From NCBI RefSeq assembly GCF_000332275.1, contig NZ_CM001776.1, forward strand, positions 4,648,008-4,712,007: a stretch of 64,000 nt of DNA, in the 5' to 3' direction. This DNA comes from Synechococcus sp. PCC 7336. Its GTDB lineage: Bacteria > Cyanobacteriota > Cyanobacteriia > Thermostichales > PCC-7336. The notes below the pieces were generated by a model. The model saw nothing but the letters and a program-made list of their open reading frames with translations. It had not been told where the DNA came from and did not search any database. Every line of letters begins with the position of its first letter. Positions within the stretch are counted from its first letter, which is position 1. This document shows positions 36,162-47,672 of this stretch, piece by piece. The translations under genes were made by a program, and so were the position numbers.

Positions 36162-36956
36162 CTAAGCGGCAGATTTACTATCTCTGCGAGGAAAGCGCTC
36201 GATTTGAGCGATGCCGTAGAAAATGAGTTGTTGTTTTTGCTGTCGTACGCGATCGACACGCAACTGCGTGCCATCTAGAGCAAACTTATCCAGGTCCAAT
36301 AACTGGTTGACATGTGCCACGATCGCCTGCCCCAACTCTACGGCTGCGGCCTCGCCAGCATAGGTCACATCGACAAACCGAATTTTCCGCCTGTCTTCTG
36401 TCTGCAAGCGCGCCGTAAAGTCTACTGCGACAGGCTCTCCAGCATTGCCGATCTGAATCTGAGACTGAATGCGCAGTGACTTGTCGTCATTGAGGGTCAT
36501 CTCAGTGTTTTGAAAGTGGAGGGGCTGCTCGCGAAACTGCAGCCGCTGCAGTTTATCGATGACAAATGGCGTATTGAAGGAGGTCGTCAAGTCGTCCTGA
36601 GTCAGAACGACGCGCATCGTTGCTTGGGTCGGCTGGCGCAATTTCACCTGGCCTTGGAAGATCGCGCCGAAGTCGATCGCCACCGATTGCAGGTAAAGCT
36701 CCATCGACTCGATCCGCAAGCCGTTGTACATCAGCATGCTATTGCTAATTAACTCAAAGCTATCGATACTCCCCTGTAGCAACTTGGCAACAGGCTCTGC
36801 CCGCACGTTAGCTTCGAGTTTTTCGGTGCGCTCGAACAGGGCGGCGATCGCTGCAGTCACAGCTTTACTGACGATGCGATCGCCACCCTGACCTGAAAAT
36901 GGAAGGCCTCCAAACACAGTGATCTCAAGTCCTTTTCGCTGCCGTACTATCCGCAC
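36162..36956 (-). CDS. DUF2993 (LmeA-like) lipid-binding protein
   Basis: A 264-residue protein beginning with GTG at 36956. It lacks an obvious membrane helix. The beta-rich body contains the DUF2993 layout, with the SFELISNSMLMYNGLRIESM segment, then QAIVAHVNQLLDLDKFALDGTQLRV near the C-terminus. DUF2993/LmeA proteins are phospholipid-binding envelope proteins; cyanobacteria have several. Function here is inferred only from the family. It is convergent with rbsK, with a 14-base gap. Confidence 0.75.
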   Translation of the reverse strand: MRIVRQRKGLEITVFGGLPFSGQGGDRIVSKAVTAAIAALFERTEKLEANVRAEPVAKLLQGSIDSFELISNSMLMYNGLRIESMELYLQSVAIDFGAIFQGQVKLRQPTQATMRVVLTQDDLTTSFNTPFVIDKLQRLQFREQPLHFQNTEMTLNDDKSLRIQSQIQIGNAGEPVAVDFTARLQTEDRRKIRFVDVTYAGEAAAVELGQAIVAHVNQLLDLDKFALDGTQLRVDRVRQQKQQLIFYGIAQIERFPRRDSKSAA

Positions 36957-36985
36957 TCTATCTCGGATAAGCAGGTTGTGAGTCG

Positions 36986-37294
36986 ATGGGACAGGACCAA
37001 CTCGAACGCAAAGCCATGGAAAGCCCAGTGGCGACAGGTGGTGCAGTGGCTGAAGCGTTAGGCGAATTAGAAGAAGCGAAAGTCAACTATATGCAGGACT
37101 TGCAAATCACCGCAGAATTCAATGACCAAAACGGTCTCGGCATTTCTTTCCGCAATCTCGCTCGTTTCTACCAATCCACCCAAGACAACAGCCTTATATC
37201 CACAGTTGCCGAAACACTAGGCGTTACCGTCGAACAAGTACAGGAGTTATTCGCTAACTTCTCTGACGGCGAAAGTGATACCGTAGCAAGCTGA
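36986..37294 (+). pseudogene. Remnant of a TPR-repeat protein
   Basis: A 102-residue frame whose centre, YMQDLQITAEFNDQNGLGIS and FRNLARFYQSTQD, matches the last TPR of large cyanobacterial TPR/NB-ARC or TPR/CHAT proteins, with the frequent VAETLGVTVEQVQELF tail. The expected many upstream repeats are missing, so this is most likely a C-terminal fragment left after deletion. The ATG at 36986 would permit translation of a small protein, so a residual function is not excluded. Confidence 0.55.
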
Positions 37295-37375
37295 GGAGGC
37301 GAAAGTGAGCGATTGAGCTCCATTGTTTGGGGCTGAAAATTCAACGGTGTTAGCAAGGGCGATCTATGCACTTCC

Positions 37376-37532
37376 ATCTGAGTTGGATGGCGCTGCATTG
37401 GCCCTCACCCCCGGCCCCTCTCCCGAGGGAGAGGGGAGAAAGAGACTGAAACTCGCTGCTTTATGGTTCCCTTGCTCTCAGAATTTGGGGAAGGCGTTGG
37501 AGAGTCGGGTGAGACGCTTGTCGAATTGATGT
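37376..37532. repeat. Palindromic miniature element, inverted copy
   Basis: It starts near TCTGAGTTGGATGGCGCTGC, continues CCCTCACCCCCGGCCCCTCTCCC-GA-GGGAGAGGGG, and ends GACGCTTGTCGAATTGATGT. These are the right and left ends of the reference element in opposite orientation, with a shortened middle. It lies in the noncoding stretch between the TPR remnant and the second IS4-type copy. Confidence 0.7.
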
Positions 37533-37723
37533 CATACCAATTAACTGAAATTGGGCTACAGATGCCATGCCGATTCTGTTGGGAACGTCAGTTCGACGGG
37601 TGTCTGGCCCCCATCCCCTAGCCCCTTCCCCCCTCGCGAAGCGTGGCGTCAGCCGTAATTTGGGGGAAGGGGAACCGAACGGTAGATTGCGGGTTTGAGG
37701 CTGTTGCTCCCCTCTCCCAAGGG

Positions 37724-39213
37724 CTATCCATTAGGCACAAGTCGATGGAGAGCTTACTGTGACTGGATTATAAACTGCAGTAGAGACTGAAGCAGTTGTA
37801 GCCGGAGGGAGAGAAACCATGCAAGATTGGGTCAGCCAAGAAATCAACCCGATCCACTTCGCCGATTTGCGACATGCAAAGCGGTTGGGGCAGATCGTCA
37901 CAGACTTGAGTGAGCAGCCCACAGCGAGCGTGCCTCAGGCGAGTGGGAATGCCTCAGTGGCCCAAGGAACCTATCGATTTTGGGCCAACCCGAAGGTGAG
38001 CACGAGCAGCATTCTGGACAGTCATCGTGATGGAGTGGTCAGGCGGGCCCTCACGGGCAAGACGGTGCTGGCCATTCAAGACACAACGGATTTCGACTTC
38101 ACCACTCACCCCCAGACCGAAGGGCTGGGCTTCATCAATCAAAGCCATCAACAGGGAATCAAAGTCCACAGTTGTTTTGCGGTGAGCGGCGAGGGAGAAC
38201 CCTTAGGTCTGTTGAGTCAATTCATCTGGAATCGCAAACAGCGGCGCGGGAAGAAAGAAAAACGCTCAGTGACTCCCATCGAGCAAAAGGAAAGCTATCG
38301 CTGGATAGCAACTCTCGCAGCCGTAGAGCGAGAGCTCGCGGGCCAAGAGCAAGTGGTTCATATTGGCGATCGAGAAGCAGACATCTTCGAACTGTTTGCC
38401 CATCCCCGTGCGGACAACAGGGAGTTACTCATCCGCGCAAGGCACAATCGCAAACTTAGCCACGAGCTGGGCAAGTTCATCCCCACCCTCGAACAAGCCC
38501 CAGTCTTGGGAGCGATGAGCCTGCAAGTGCAGCGTAATCCCAAGCGAGCGGCCCGCATTGCCCAGTTGCAGGTGCGGGCGATGGCGGTGACGCTGGAGGT
38601 GCCATCGCATCACCTCAAAGCCGCGAGCTTAGAGCCCGTGCGCCTCAATGCCATCTTCGTGGAAGAAACCGTCCCCCCTGATGATGGCGCTCAGCCGATT
38701 CGCTGGTTTCTGCTGACCAGCTTGCCAGTTGAGAGCTTCGAGCAGGTCTGTCAGTGCATCCGCTGGTATAGCTACCGCTGGCTGATTGAGCGGTTTCACT
38801 TCACCCTCAAAAGTGGCTGTGGCATCGAACAGCTCCAACTGCAAAGCTATGAGCGCTTGCTCAAGGCTCTGGCAACCTACAACGTTGTAGCTTGGCGATT
38901 GATGTGGCTGACCTACCGCGCTCGACTCACCCCGCAAGCCTCCTGTGAGCTCGTTTTACAGCCTGCTGAATGGCGGCTGTTACGACGCAAGTTTGTGCCG
39001 AAAAGTCGCTCTCAAAAGCCACCCACTCTGCAACAGGCAATGCTGTGGATTGCTCGATTGGGAGGCTTCTTGGCTCGCAAGGGCGATGGCAACCCTGGAT
39101 TGAAGACGCTTTGGCGAGGGCTGACCAAACTCCACCATTTGCTTGAAGGGGCTCAACTGGCTTCTCAAAGCTAGTGCCTGTCTATGGTTCAGCTACTTTT
39201 GCCTAATGGATAG
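37724..39213 (+). mobile_element. Complete IS4-family insertion sequence, copy 2 (1490 bp)
   Basis: Same length and terminal repeats (CTATCCATTAGGCA at the left) as the copy at 5167-6656, and the same transposase translation. Target duplication is CCCAAGGG, 8 bases, against 10 for the first copy. It was inserted in the same hairpin of another copy of the palindromic miniature element. Confidence 0.93.
37819..39174 (+). CDS. IS4-family DDE transposase, copy 2
   Basis: A 451-residue transposase identical in translation to copy 1, with intact DDE residues and the YREK box (Y-2-R-3-E-6-K). Absence of differences suggests that both copies moved recently or were homogenised. Confidence 0.95.
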   Translation: MQDWVSQEINPIHFADLRHAKRLGQIVTDLSEQPTASVPQASGNASVAQGTYRFWANPKVSTSSILDSHRDGVVRRALTGKTVLAIQDTTDFDFTTHPQTEGLGFINQSHQQGIKVHSCFAVSGEGEPLGLLSQFIWNRKQRRGKKEKRSVTPIEQKESYRWIATLAAVERELAGQEQVVHIGDREADIFELFAHPRADNRELLIRARHNRKLSHELGKFIPTLEQAPVLGAMSLQVQRNPKRAARIAQLQVRAMAVTLEVPSHHLKAASLEPVRLNAIFVEETVPPDDGAQPIRWFLLTSLPVESFEQVCQCIRWYSYRWLIERFHFTLKSGCGIEQLQLQSYERLLKALATYNVVAWRLMWLTYRARLTPQASCELVLQPAEWRLLRRKFVPKSRSQKPPTLQQAMLWIARLGGFLARKGDGNPGLKTLWRGLTKLHHLLEGAQLASQS

Positions 39214-39302
39214 CCCAAGGGAGAGGGGCCGGGGGTGAGGGCAATGCAGCGCCATCCAACTCAGGTTGAGAATAGAAGCAATCGCCACTGGCAAGAGAGC
39301 TC

Positions 39303-41387
<2,085 letters not shown>

Positions 41388-41450
41388 TCAGGGTCGAGCT
41401 GCTTTCGGGACAGGCAGCAACGCAAAGGGACTGGCATTCCTACAGGAAAA

Positions 41451-41838
41451 TGGAGCTGACGGGAGTCGAACCCGTGTCCGCACTAGTTAATCACCCTTCA
41501 CTCATTCACTGGCGTAGTTGCTCTAATCCTCACAACGGGAACCGCCGCTTATCCCCGGCGGTGGGATGCTCCAGTTTAGTCTTGAACCAGTAACCTACCG
41601 GAGGAGTTTACTAGCAGCATCCGCTGGGGTTTTGACTGAATCCGCTTAGCGGAGTGACGAATCAGTCCTCGATCGAAAAGTGTTCGACTTAAGCGACTGC
41701 TACTGCAGAGGCCTTACGAGAAAAAGCAACGATGTTGTTGGCACTTAATGTGCTCGAGCCTGTATTTACGGGATAAGCTCAATCCCGACCAGAATCACAA
41801 AGGAACTTTCGCTAACGCGTCGAAACCGTTACAGCCCC
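41451..41838 (-). ncRNA. ssrA: Transfer-messenger RNA (tmRNA)
   Basis: Rescues stalled ribosomes. Reading the minus strand, the 5' end is GGGGCTGTAACGGTTTCGAC (41838) and the 3' end closes with the T-arm GGGTTCGACTCCCG and acceptor strand CAGCTCC plus A; CCA is not encoded. The tag reading frame (41742 to 41689) resumes at GCC and encodes ANNIVAFSRKASAVAVA, then TAA. The ANNIV start is typical of cyanobacterial tags; the AVA end is less usual than LAA or VAA. One-piece tmRNA, 388 bases. Confidence 0.96.
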
Positions 41839-41875
41839 TCGGTATCTCTACAGTATAGCCCACGAAACCCGCGCC

Positions 41876-43012
41876 CTACCTCCTGCCGGGAATTAAGCTG
41901 CGGCTGAGCTTGGCGATCGCGCTGCTGGCAACGTCACTGTAGCGCAGCTTGCCGCACAAGATCTTCACCATCTTTTGAGTCGCTCCGGGGCTGCGGACGC
42001 CGATTTTATAGGCGATGCCGGGGACGCGATAAAACAGATTCGCAAGCCGCTGTGCCCACACCATTTCGCTGCCCCACTCCTCCTGCATCACTTGACTGTA
42101 GGCTTCGAGAGCGGAGCTAGAGCCCGATAGAGCAGCGTCGATCGCTTCAGCCGCTTTCAGTCCGCTGAAGATCGAGGGGCGAATACCCTCGGCAGTGAAG
42201 GGATCGACCACACAGGCGGCTTCCCCTGCCAGCACGGCATTCTGGGTGTGGAGGGTTTGATCGCCATCCCACAGCCACAGCGGGTGGCCGTATCTTTGCA
42301 CCCCTTTAAAATCCACATCGAACATCTGAGAGTATTCAGTCGCAATCTCCTGCAGGGGCTGCCGCTGCCCGCCTCGGAATGTGCCAATGCCAATGGAATA
42401 GCCGTCGGCTTTGGGGAAATTCCAGATATAGCCGTTTTTCACCATGCCGAACTCGAAATGGGCGGTAGTTGGTGCGGCCACATCCCCCAGAGCTTCGGCT
42501 TCGATCGCGCCGCCAAAGCGCGCCTTGCGCTGTTTAAATCCCAACCACCGCGCCATCGGCCCTTTCGCCCCATCGGCAGCAATCAGATAGCGCCCCCAGA
42601 CAGGACCGTCGGGGGTACTGACCTGCCAGCGATCGCTCTGAAACTCAATGCCTCGAGCCTCCGTCTCATCCCGCAGCTCCGCCCCCTGCTGTCGAGCCTG
42701 CTGGATTAAAAAGTGGTCGAATACATCCCGTCGCACCATCCAGATCGGCTCTGCCGCTGCGATCTCAGCTTCGACGGCAGCGCCCATTTTCCAGGTGTAT
42801 CGAATCGTATCCACTGTCAGGGAAATAGCGGGAGAAAAGTCGAAATCGAACCATTCGCCCACCACTGGCGAGACACCGCCGCCACAGGGCTTGTAGCGGG
42901 GGAGAGCTGCTTTCTCGACGACCAATACCGACCGTCCCTGCTTAGCCAGATGATAGGCTGCCGAACCGCCCGCTGGCCCAGAACCGACAATAATGCAGTC
43001 GTATGCGTACAT
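41876..43012 (-). CDS. Geranylgeranyl-reductase-family FAD flavoprotein
   Basis: A 378-residue flavoprotein with the FAD dinucleotide loop CIIVGSGPAGGSAAYHLA at the N-terminus, PRYKPCGGGVSP (the conserved PCGG motif of the family), YLIADGAKGPMAR-type sequence, and VLAGEAACVVDPFTAEGIRPS near residue 272. It resembles geranylgeranyl reductases (ChlP and archaeal lipid reductases) but is distinct from the usual ChlP in length and sequence. The substrate could be a geranylgeranylated lipid, pigment or quinone. No neighbouring gene indicates which. Confidence 0.85.
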   Translation of the reverse strand: MYAYDCIIVGSGPAGGSAAYHLAKQGRSVLVVEKAALPRYKPCGGGVSPVVGEWFDFDFSPAISLTVDTIRYTWKMGAAVEAEIAAAEPIWMVRRDVFDHFLIQQARQQGAELRDETEARGIEFQSDRWQVSTPDGPVWGRYLIAADGAKGPMARWLGFKQRKARFGGAIEAEALGDVAAPTTAHFEFGMVKNGYIWNFPKADGYSIGIGTFRGGQRQPLQEIATEYSQMFDVDFKGVQRYGHPLWLWDGDQTLHTQNAVLAGEAACVVDPFTAEGIRPSIFSGLKAAEAIDAALSGSSSALEAYSQVMQEEWGSEMVWAQRLANLFYRVPGIAYKIGVRSPGATQKMVKILCGKLRYSDVASSAIAKLSRSLIPGRR

Positions 43013-43215
43013 AACTCCCCTGTGGCAATCTCAATTGGCGCGATCGAAGTTATTTTACGGTTCGGTCGCACTCGATATTATGCCCGCCGACACTGATTTC
43101 ATCAGACAATTTGCAGGCTAGGCGGCAAGACGGCATTCCGCAGATACAATAGAAGCCAGCTTTATTACTGCGTCAGGATTGACGTAGAGTTAATGACGAA
43201 CCCAACCCTCGACAG

Positions 43216-43959
43216 ATGACTCAAGAAGAAAAGAAGCCCGTGCCGCCAGAATCTACCTATCCAGAACTGGAAGACGAAGAAGATTTGGACGAAGCGGAAT
43301 TAGAAGAGCTGATTCAGGCAGTTTCGGAGCCAGATGCCTCTGGCCAGCAGACCTCGCCTGAAAACGATCCCAATGCTGCCGAGATCGCCAAGATGAAGCA
43401 AGAAATTGATGCATTGCGGCAACAGGTGCTCGAGAAAGAAGATAACTACATGCGACTCTATGCAGACTTCGATAATTTCCGCAAGCGAACGCAGCGGGAA
43501 AAAGAGGGACTCAGTTGGCGAGAGCAGCAGAAAGTTATTCTTGACGTCCTGCCTGTGGTGGATAATTTCGAGCGCGCTCAACAAGCCATCAAGGTGGAAA
43601 CCGATCGCGAAAAGAGTATCCACGAGAGCTACCAAAGCGTTTACCGCTTGCTAGTAGAGGGGCTCAAAAAAATGGGGGTTTCTCGCATGAAAACCGTAGG
43701 CGAGCCCTTCAACCCCAACCTGCACGAAGCCATGATGCAGCAACCCACCGCCGAGAGCCCGGAGGGCACGGTCCTGCAGGAATTCCAACCGGGCTATCTC
43801 TTGGGAGACGAAGTGTTGCGTCACGCTATGGTCATTGTGGCTGCCCCTGCCGATCGGGAGGAAGAAAGTTCCGCTGGCGAAACAGATTCGACGGACAGCA
43901 GCGAATCTGAAGACGTTTCAGAGGGAGACGATGTGAGGTCTGAAGCCGAACAGGGGTAA
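43216..43959 (+). CDS. grpE: Nucleotide exchange factor GrpE
   Basis: A 247-residue co-chaperone that releases ADP from DnaK. An acidic N-terminal tail is followed by a long coiled-coil helix (MKQEIDALRQQVLEKEDNYM) with the RLYADFDNFRKR signature, the KVILDVLPVVDNFERA block, and the C-terminal beta-domain (FNPNLHEAMMQ, VLQEFQPGYLLGDEVLRHAMVIVA). The C-terminus is also acidic. It precedes dnaK and dnaJ in the same direction. Confidence 0.96.
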   Translation: MTQEEKKPVPPESTYPELEDEEDLDEAELEELIQAVSEPDASGQQTSPENDPNAAEIAKMKQEIDALRQQVLEKEDNYMRLYADFDNFRKRTQREKEGLSWREQQKVILDVLPVVDNFERAQQAIKVETDREKSIHESYQSVYRLLVEGLKKMGVSRMKTVGEPFNPNLHEAMMQQPTAESPEGTVLQEFQPGYLLGDEVLRHAMVIVAAPADREEESSAGETDSTDSSESEDVSEGDDVRSEAEQG

Positions 43960-44032
43960 ACTTCTGATGGAGTTCAGTGGTAATGCTGAGAAGTGAACGA
44001 TTTCTAGCTGCTGTTGCGGCTTTCGACACTAA

Positions 44033-44081
44033 TTCTAAGTTCAATTTCTAAGTTCTTCTAAGTTCAATTTCTAAGTTCAAT
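44033..44081. repeat. 13-bp tandem repeat between grpE and dnaK
   Basis: TTCTAAGTTCAAT occurs at 44033-44045, 44056-44068 and 44069-44081, with a truncated TTCTAAGTTC at 44046-44055. It lies in the 231-base gap before dnaK. No CIRCE element is present. The array may be a slipped-strand polymorphism or a regulator-binding cluster. Confidence 0.8.
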
Positions 44082-44190
44082 TCGAGGCATTTTGAGCCTG
44101 CCCCAGTCGCCATGACTTGTTCCAGCGCTTGAAACAGCCATTACCGACCACCTCTGCGCGTTAGCCACATCGGCGTTCATCGAGCACATT

Positions 44191-46008
44191 ATGGGCAAAG
44201 TTATTGGCATCGATCTCGGAACGACAAATAGCTGCGTCGCAGTACTAGAAGGCGGCCAACCGGTAGTCATTGCCAGTGCTGAGGGGGGGCGAACAGTCCC
44301 TAGCATTGTCGGATTTACCAAAAATGGCGAGCGTCTGGTCGGTCAGTTAGCCAAGCGTCAAGCGGTCACGAATGCCGAAAATACGGTGTTCAGTATTAAG
44401 CGATTTATCGGTCGCCGCTGGGAAGACACGGAGCAAGAGCGCAGTCGTGTTTCCTACAATACAGCCCGAGGTCGCGACGATACGGTGGAAGTGGAGATCC
44501 AAAATCGCACCTTTACCGCCCAAGAAATCTCTGCCATGATCCTGCAAAAGCTCAAGCAGGATGCCGAAAATTATCTCGGAGAAGCGGTCGCGCAGGCGGT
44601 GATCACCGTACCGGCCTATTTCAGCGATTCCCAACGACAAGCCACCAAAGATGCAGGCACTATTGCTGGCTTAGAGGTCTTGCGCATTATCAACGAACCC
44701 ACTGCTGCTGCGCTTGCCTACGGTTTGGATAAGCAGGATCGAGAGCAACACATCCTAGTCTTCGACTTGGGGGGCGGCACCTTCGATGTATCGGTGCTGC
44801 AACTGGGGGATGGTGTCTTTGAAGTCAAGGCCACCTCTGGCAATAACCATTTGGGGGGCGATGATTTTGACGAGCGTTTGGTCGCTTGGCTGATCGAACA
44901 ATTTAAAGCACAGGAATCGATCGACCTCAGTCAAGATCGCATGGCTTTGCAGCGACTGCGAGAAGCTGCCGAAAAAGCCAAGGTGGAGCTATCGAGCACC
45001 ACCTCCACCTTGATTAACTTGCCGTTTATCACTGCCGATGACTCTGGTCCCAAACACCTCGAAATGGAATTGCTGCGATCGCAATTTGAGGAGCTGGTCA
45101 AAGACCTCGTGCAGGCCACCATTCAACCCACCAAGCAGGCGCTAGAAGATGCAGGTATAATGTTCGATCGCATCGATCGCGTTATTTTGGTCGGAGGCTC
45201 CACCCGCATTCCTGCCGTACAGCAAGCCATTAAAGACTTTTGTGGCGGACAGACTCCCGATCGCTCCGTCAACCCCGACGAAGCCGTTGCCCTCGGGGCC
45301 GCTATCCAGGCCGGGGTGATGGGGGGGGAAGTTAAAGATCTCTTGCTGCTGGATATCACCCCCCTGTCCATGGGCATCGAAACCCTCGGTGGCGTGTTTA
45401 CCCGCATTATCGAGCGCAATACCACCCTCCCCACCAGCAAAACACAAGTGTTTTCCACCGCCACTGACAATCAAACCGTGGTGGAGATCCATGCCCTGCA
45501 AGGGGAGCGGGCGATGGCTAAAGACAATAAAACCTTGGGTAAATTCCAACTCACCGGCATCCCAGCCTCCCCCCGGGGCGTCCCCCAAATCGAAGTGGCT
45601 TTCAATATTGACGCCAATGGCATCCTGGATATTTCGGCTCGCGATAAAGGCACTAATCTGGAGCAGAGCATCACCATTAGCAATACGGGCGGCCTCAGTC
45701 CGTTAGAGGTGGAGCGCATGCGCCAAGAGGCTTTGGCCTATGCCGAAGAAGACCGCAACCGACAGCGATTGGCCGATGCGCGCAACCAAGCCGATAGTCT
45801 GCTTTACAATTACGAAGCCACTTTGCAAGACAGCAACGGCAGCCTCAATGCCGGACTGCGCGATCGCCTCGAAGCTGCTGCCGTCGGCCTCAAGCAGGCG
45901 ATCGGCAATGGCAACAACGACGCAAGCTCTCTCGACACTGCTATGGCAAAGTTGCGCGATGTCCTAACAGAAGCAGGAGCCAACCTCTACAGTTCGGATC
46001 TGCAATGA
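44191..46008 (+). CDS. dnaK: Chaperone DnaK (Hsp70)
   Basis: A 605-residue Hsp70. The ATPase domain shows [61 protein letters not shown] and [13 protein letters not shown]. The substrate domain follows from about residue 390 ([20 protein letters not shown]). The C-terminus is shorter than in most DnaKs and lacks the usual disordered EEVD-like end. It works with GrpE and DnaJ encoded on either side. Cyanobacteria usually have several DnaKs; this one is linked to grpE and dnaJ. Confidence 0.97.
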   Translation: MGKVIGIDLGTTNSCVAVLEGGQPVVIASAEGGRTVPSIVGFTKNGERLVGQLAKRQAVTNAENTVFSIKRFIGRRWEDTEQERSRVSYNTARGRDDTVEVEIQNRTFTAQEISAMILQKLKQDAENYLGEAVAQAVITVPAYFSDSQRQATKDAGTIAGLEVLRIINEPTAAALAYGLDKQDREQHILVFDLGGGTFDVSVLQLGDGVFEVKATSGNNHLGGDDFDERLVAWLIEQFKAQESIDLSQDRMALQRLREAAEKAKVELSSTTSTLINLPFITADDSGPKHLEMELLRSQFEELVKDLVQATIQPTKQALEDAGIMFDRIDRVILVGGSTRIPAVQQAIKDFCGGQTPDRSVNPDEAVALGAAIQAGVMGGEVKDLLLLDITPLSMGIETLGGVFTRIIERNTTLPTSKTQVFSTATDNQTVVEIHALQGERAMAKDNKTLGKFQLTGIPASPRGVPQIEVAFNIDANGILDISARDKGTNLEQSITISNTGGLSPLEVERMRQEALAYAEEDRNRQRLADARNQADSLLYNYEATLQDSNGSLNAGLRDRLEAAAVGLKQAIGNGNNDASSLDTAMAKLRDVLTEAGANLYSSDLQ

Positions 46009-46231
46009 CGCGATCGCGACTCGGACATGGAGAGATACAATTATTAACAGTTATAGTGTCAGATAGGCTGTGTGACTGGCTCCATTCTCGCGATCGAAGC
46101 TAGCGCGCCGCCATGCTGTCTAGCCAATCTAGCGACCCCGCGATCGCTCTCCGTCACTTACCTGGGGTTGGCATTCAGTTGAGTTCGCATTCCCTCTATC
46201 CATTTCTAGTTGAGTTGTTTCGAGACCGCCT

Positions 46232-47353
46232 ATGGCCCGCGACTACTACGAACTACTGGGAGTATCCCGCGATAGTTCTAAAGAAGATATCAAGCGTGCT
46301 TATCGGCGGTTAGCCCGCAAGTATCACCCGGACGTCAACAAAGAGCCCGAGGCAGAAGAACTCTTTAAAGAAATCAACCGCGCCTACGAGGTGCTCTCCG
46401 ATCCGCAGGTTAAAGCTCGCTACGACCAGTTTGGCGAAGCCGGCGTGGGGGGCGCGGCGGCTGGGGCGGGCTTCCAAGATCTGGGAGATATGGGCGGCTT
46501 TGCCGATATCTTCGAAAGCTTTTTCACCAATTTTGGCGGGGCAGCAGCGGGGGGGCGGCGGCGGTCCGGTCCCGTGCGCGGTGACGACTTGCGCTTCGAC
46601 CTCAAGCTCAACTTTTTGGATGCCGTGTTTGGGGGCGAAAAGCAAATTCGCATCAGCCATCTAGAGGTCTGCGACGTCTGTCGCGGCAGTGGCGCTCGCG
46701 AGGGCTCCGGTCCCACCAACTGTCCCACCTGTGGCGGCGCCGGTCAGGTCCGGCGAGCCACTCGCACCCCTTTCGGCAGCTTCACCCAACTCACCATTTG
46801 CCCCACCTGCAACGGTGCCGGAGAGGTAATTGAAGATTTCTGCGATAACTGCGGTGGCGAAGGCCAGGTACAGACCAACAAGAAATTGCGCATCACGGTT
46901 CCACCGGGAGTCGACAGTGGCACTCGCTTGCGGGTTTCGGGAGAGGGGGATGCCGGTCGGCGCAGCGGCCCTTCAGGCGATCTGTACGTCTATCTGTTTA
47001 TCGAGCCCGATCGCGAATTTCAGCGGGACGGGATCGATATTCTGTCAGAGGTCAGCGTGAGCTATTTACAGGCGATTTTAGGGGCGCACATCCTTGTCAA
47101 CACGGTTGACGGAGAAGAAGAATTAACGGTGCCGACAGGGTCGCAGCCAGGGACTGTTCTGCGCTTGGAGGGGAAAGGGGTGCCCAAGTTAGGCAATCCA
47201 GTCGCCCGAGGCGATCATCTGATTACCCTCGTGGTCGAGATTCCAACCCGGACAAGTGCTGAGGAACGAGAGTTATTGCATCAGCTCGCAGAACTGCGGG
47301 GAGAGAGCACGGATAAAGGGGGCGGTCGCTTTTTAGGAGGACTGTTCCGATAG
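46232..47353 (+). CDS. dnaJ: Chaperone DnaJ (Hsp40)
   Basis: A 373-residue type I J-protein. J domain at residues 1-70 with the HPD motif in [10 protein letters not shown], a Gly/Phe-rich region (residues about 75-120), and the zinc-binding region with four CxxCxGxG repeats ([32 protein letters not shown]). A C-terminal substrate domain follows. It stimulates DnaK ATPase. 223 bases follow dnaK. Confidence 0.97.
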   Translation: MARDYYELLGVSRDSSKEDIKRAYRRLARKYHPDVNKEPEAEELFKEINRAYEVLSDPQVKARYDQFGEAGVGGAAAGAGFQDLGDMGGFADIFESFFTNFGGAAAGGRRRSGPVRGDDLRFDLKLNFLDAVFGGEKQIRISHLEVCDVCRGSGAREGSGPTNCPTCGGAGQVRRATRTPFGSFTQLTICPTCNGAGEVIEDFCDNCGGEGQVQTNKKLRITVPPGVDSGTRLRVSGEGDAGRRSGPSGDLYVYLFIEPDREFQRDGIDILSEVSVSYLQAILGAHILVNTVDGEEELTVPTGSQPGTVLRLEGKGVPKLGNPVARGDHLITLVVEIPTRTSAEERELLHQLAELRGESTDKGGGRFLGGLFR

Positions 47354-47417
47354 CTAATTGCAGGTCGAGACTGAGAACTGAGCTTCCGCAGGCGATCGCC
47401 ATTGCGAGGGTACTGAC

Positions 47418-47672
47418 GTGGTAACGCTAGATCTGCGAGGCGTCCCCTGTCCGCTCAATTTTGTTCGCACCAAATTGCGCCTAGAGCAGATGGCAGTGGG
47501 CGATCGCCTAGAAGTGTGGCTGGATGCCGGAGAGCCAATTCAACAGGTGCCCTCCAGCTTAGAGGTGGCCGGCCACCGGGTTGTCGAGCTAGAGGAACAG
47601 CCGGACGGATATTTCATGCTGCTGGCAGAACGGGGCCGCGATACAGACGAGTCGAAGATGGTGAAATCGTGA
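47418..47672 (+). CDS. TusA-like sulfurtransferase-family protein
   Basis: An 84-residue protein starting with GTG 47418. LDLRGVPCPLNFVRTKLRLEQ carries the conserved CPxP-like cysteine (Cys10), and the rest follows the two-layer TusA fold (GDRLEVWLDAGEPIQQVPSS). TusA transfers persulfide sulfur for tRNA thiolation and cofactor synthesis. It overlaps rsgA by 4 bases, suggesting translational coupling; the link to ribosome maturation is not obvious. Confidence 0.85.
   Translation: MVTLDLRGVPCPLNFVRTKLRLEQMAVGDRLEVWLDAGEPIQQVPSSLEVAGHRVVELEEQPDGYFMLLAERGRDTDESKMVKS

Larger units (their letters stand above)
37585..39265. repeat. Palindromic miniature element, split by the second IS4-type copy
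   Basis: The left part (37585-37723) begins ACGTCAGTTCGACGGGTGTC and includes the nested TCGCGAAGCGTGGCGTCAGC repeat. The right part (39214-39265) ends CCATCCAACTCAGG. The transposon sits in the CTCTCCC/GGGAGAG hairpin with CCCAAGGG on both sides. The outer flanks GTTGGGA and GTTGAGA are a possible imperfect target duplication of the element itself. Confidence 0.8.

Noticed and set aside
44040-44190. CIRCE heat-shock operator upstream of dnaK
   Set aside because: The TTAGCACTC-N9-GAGTGCTAA sequence is not present.
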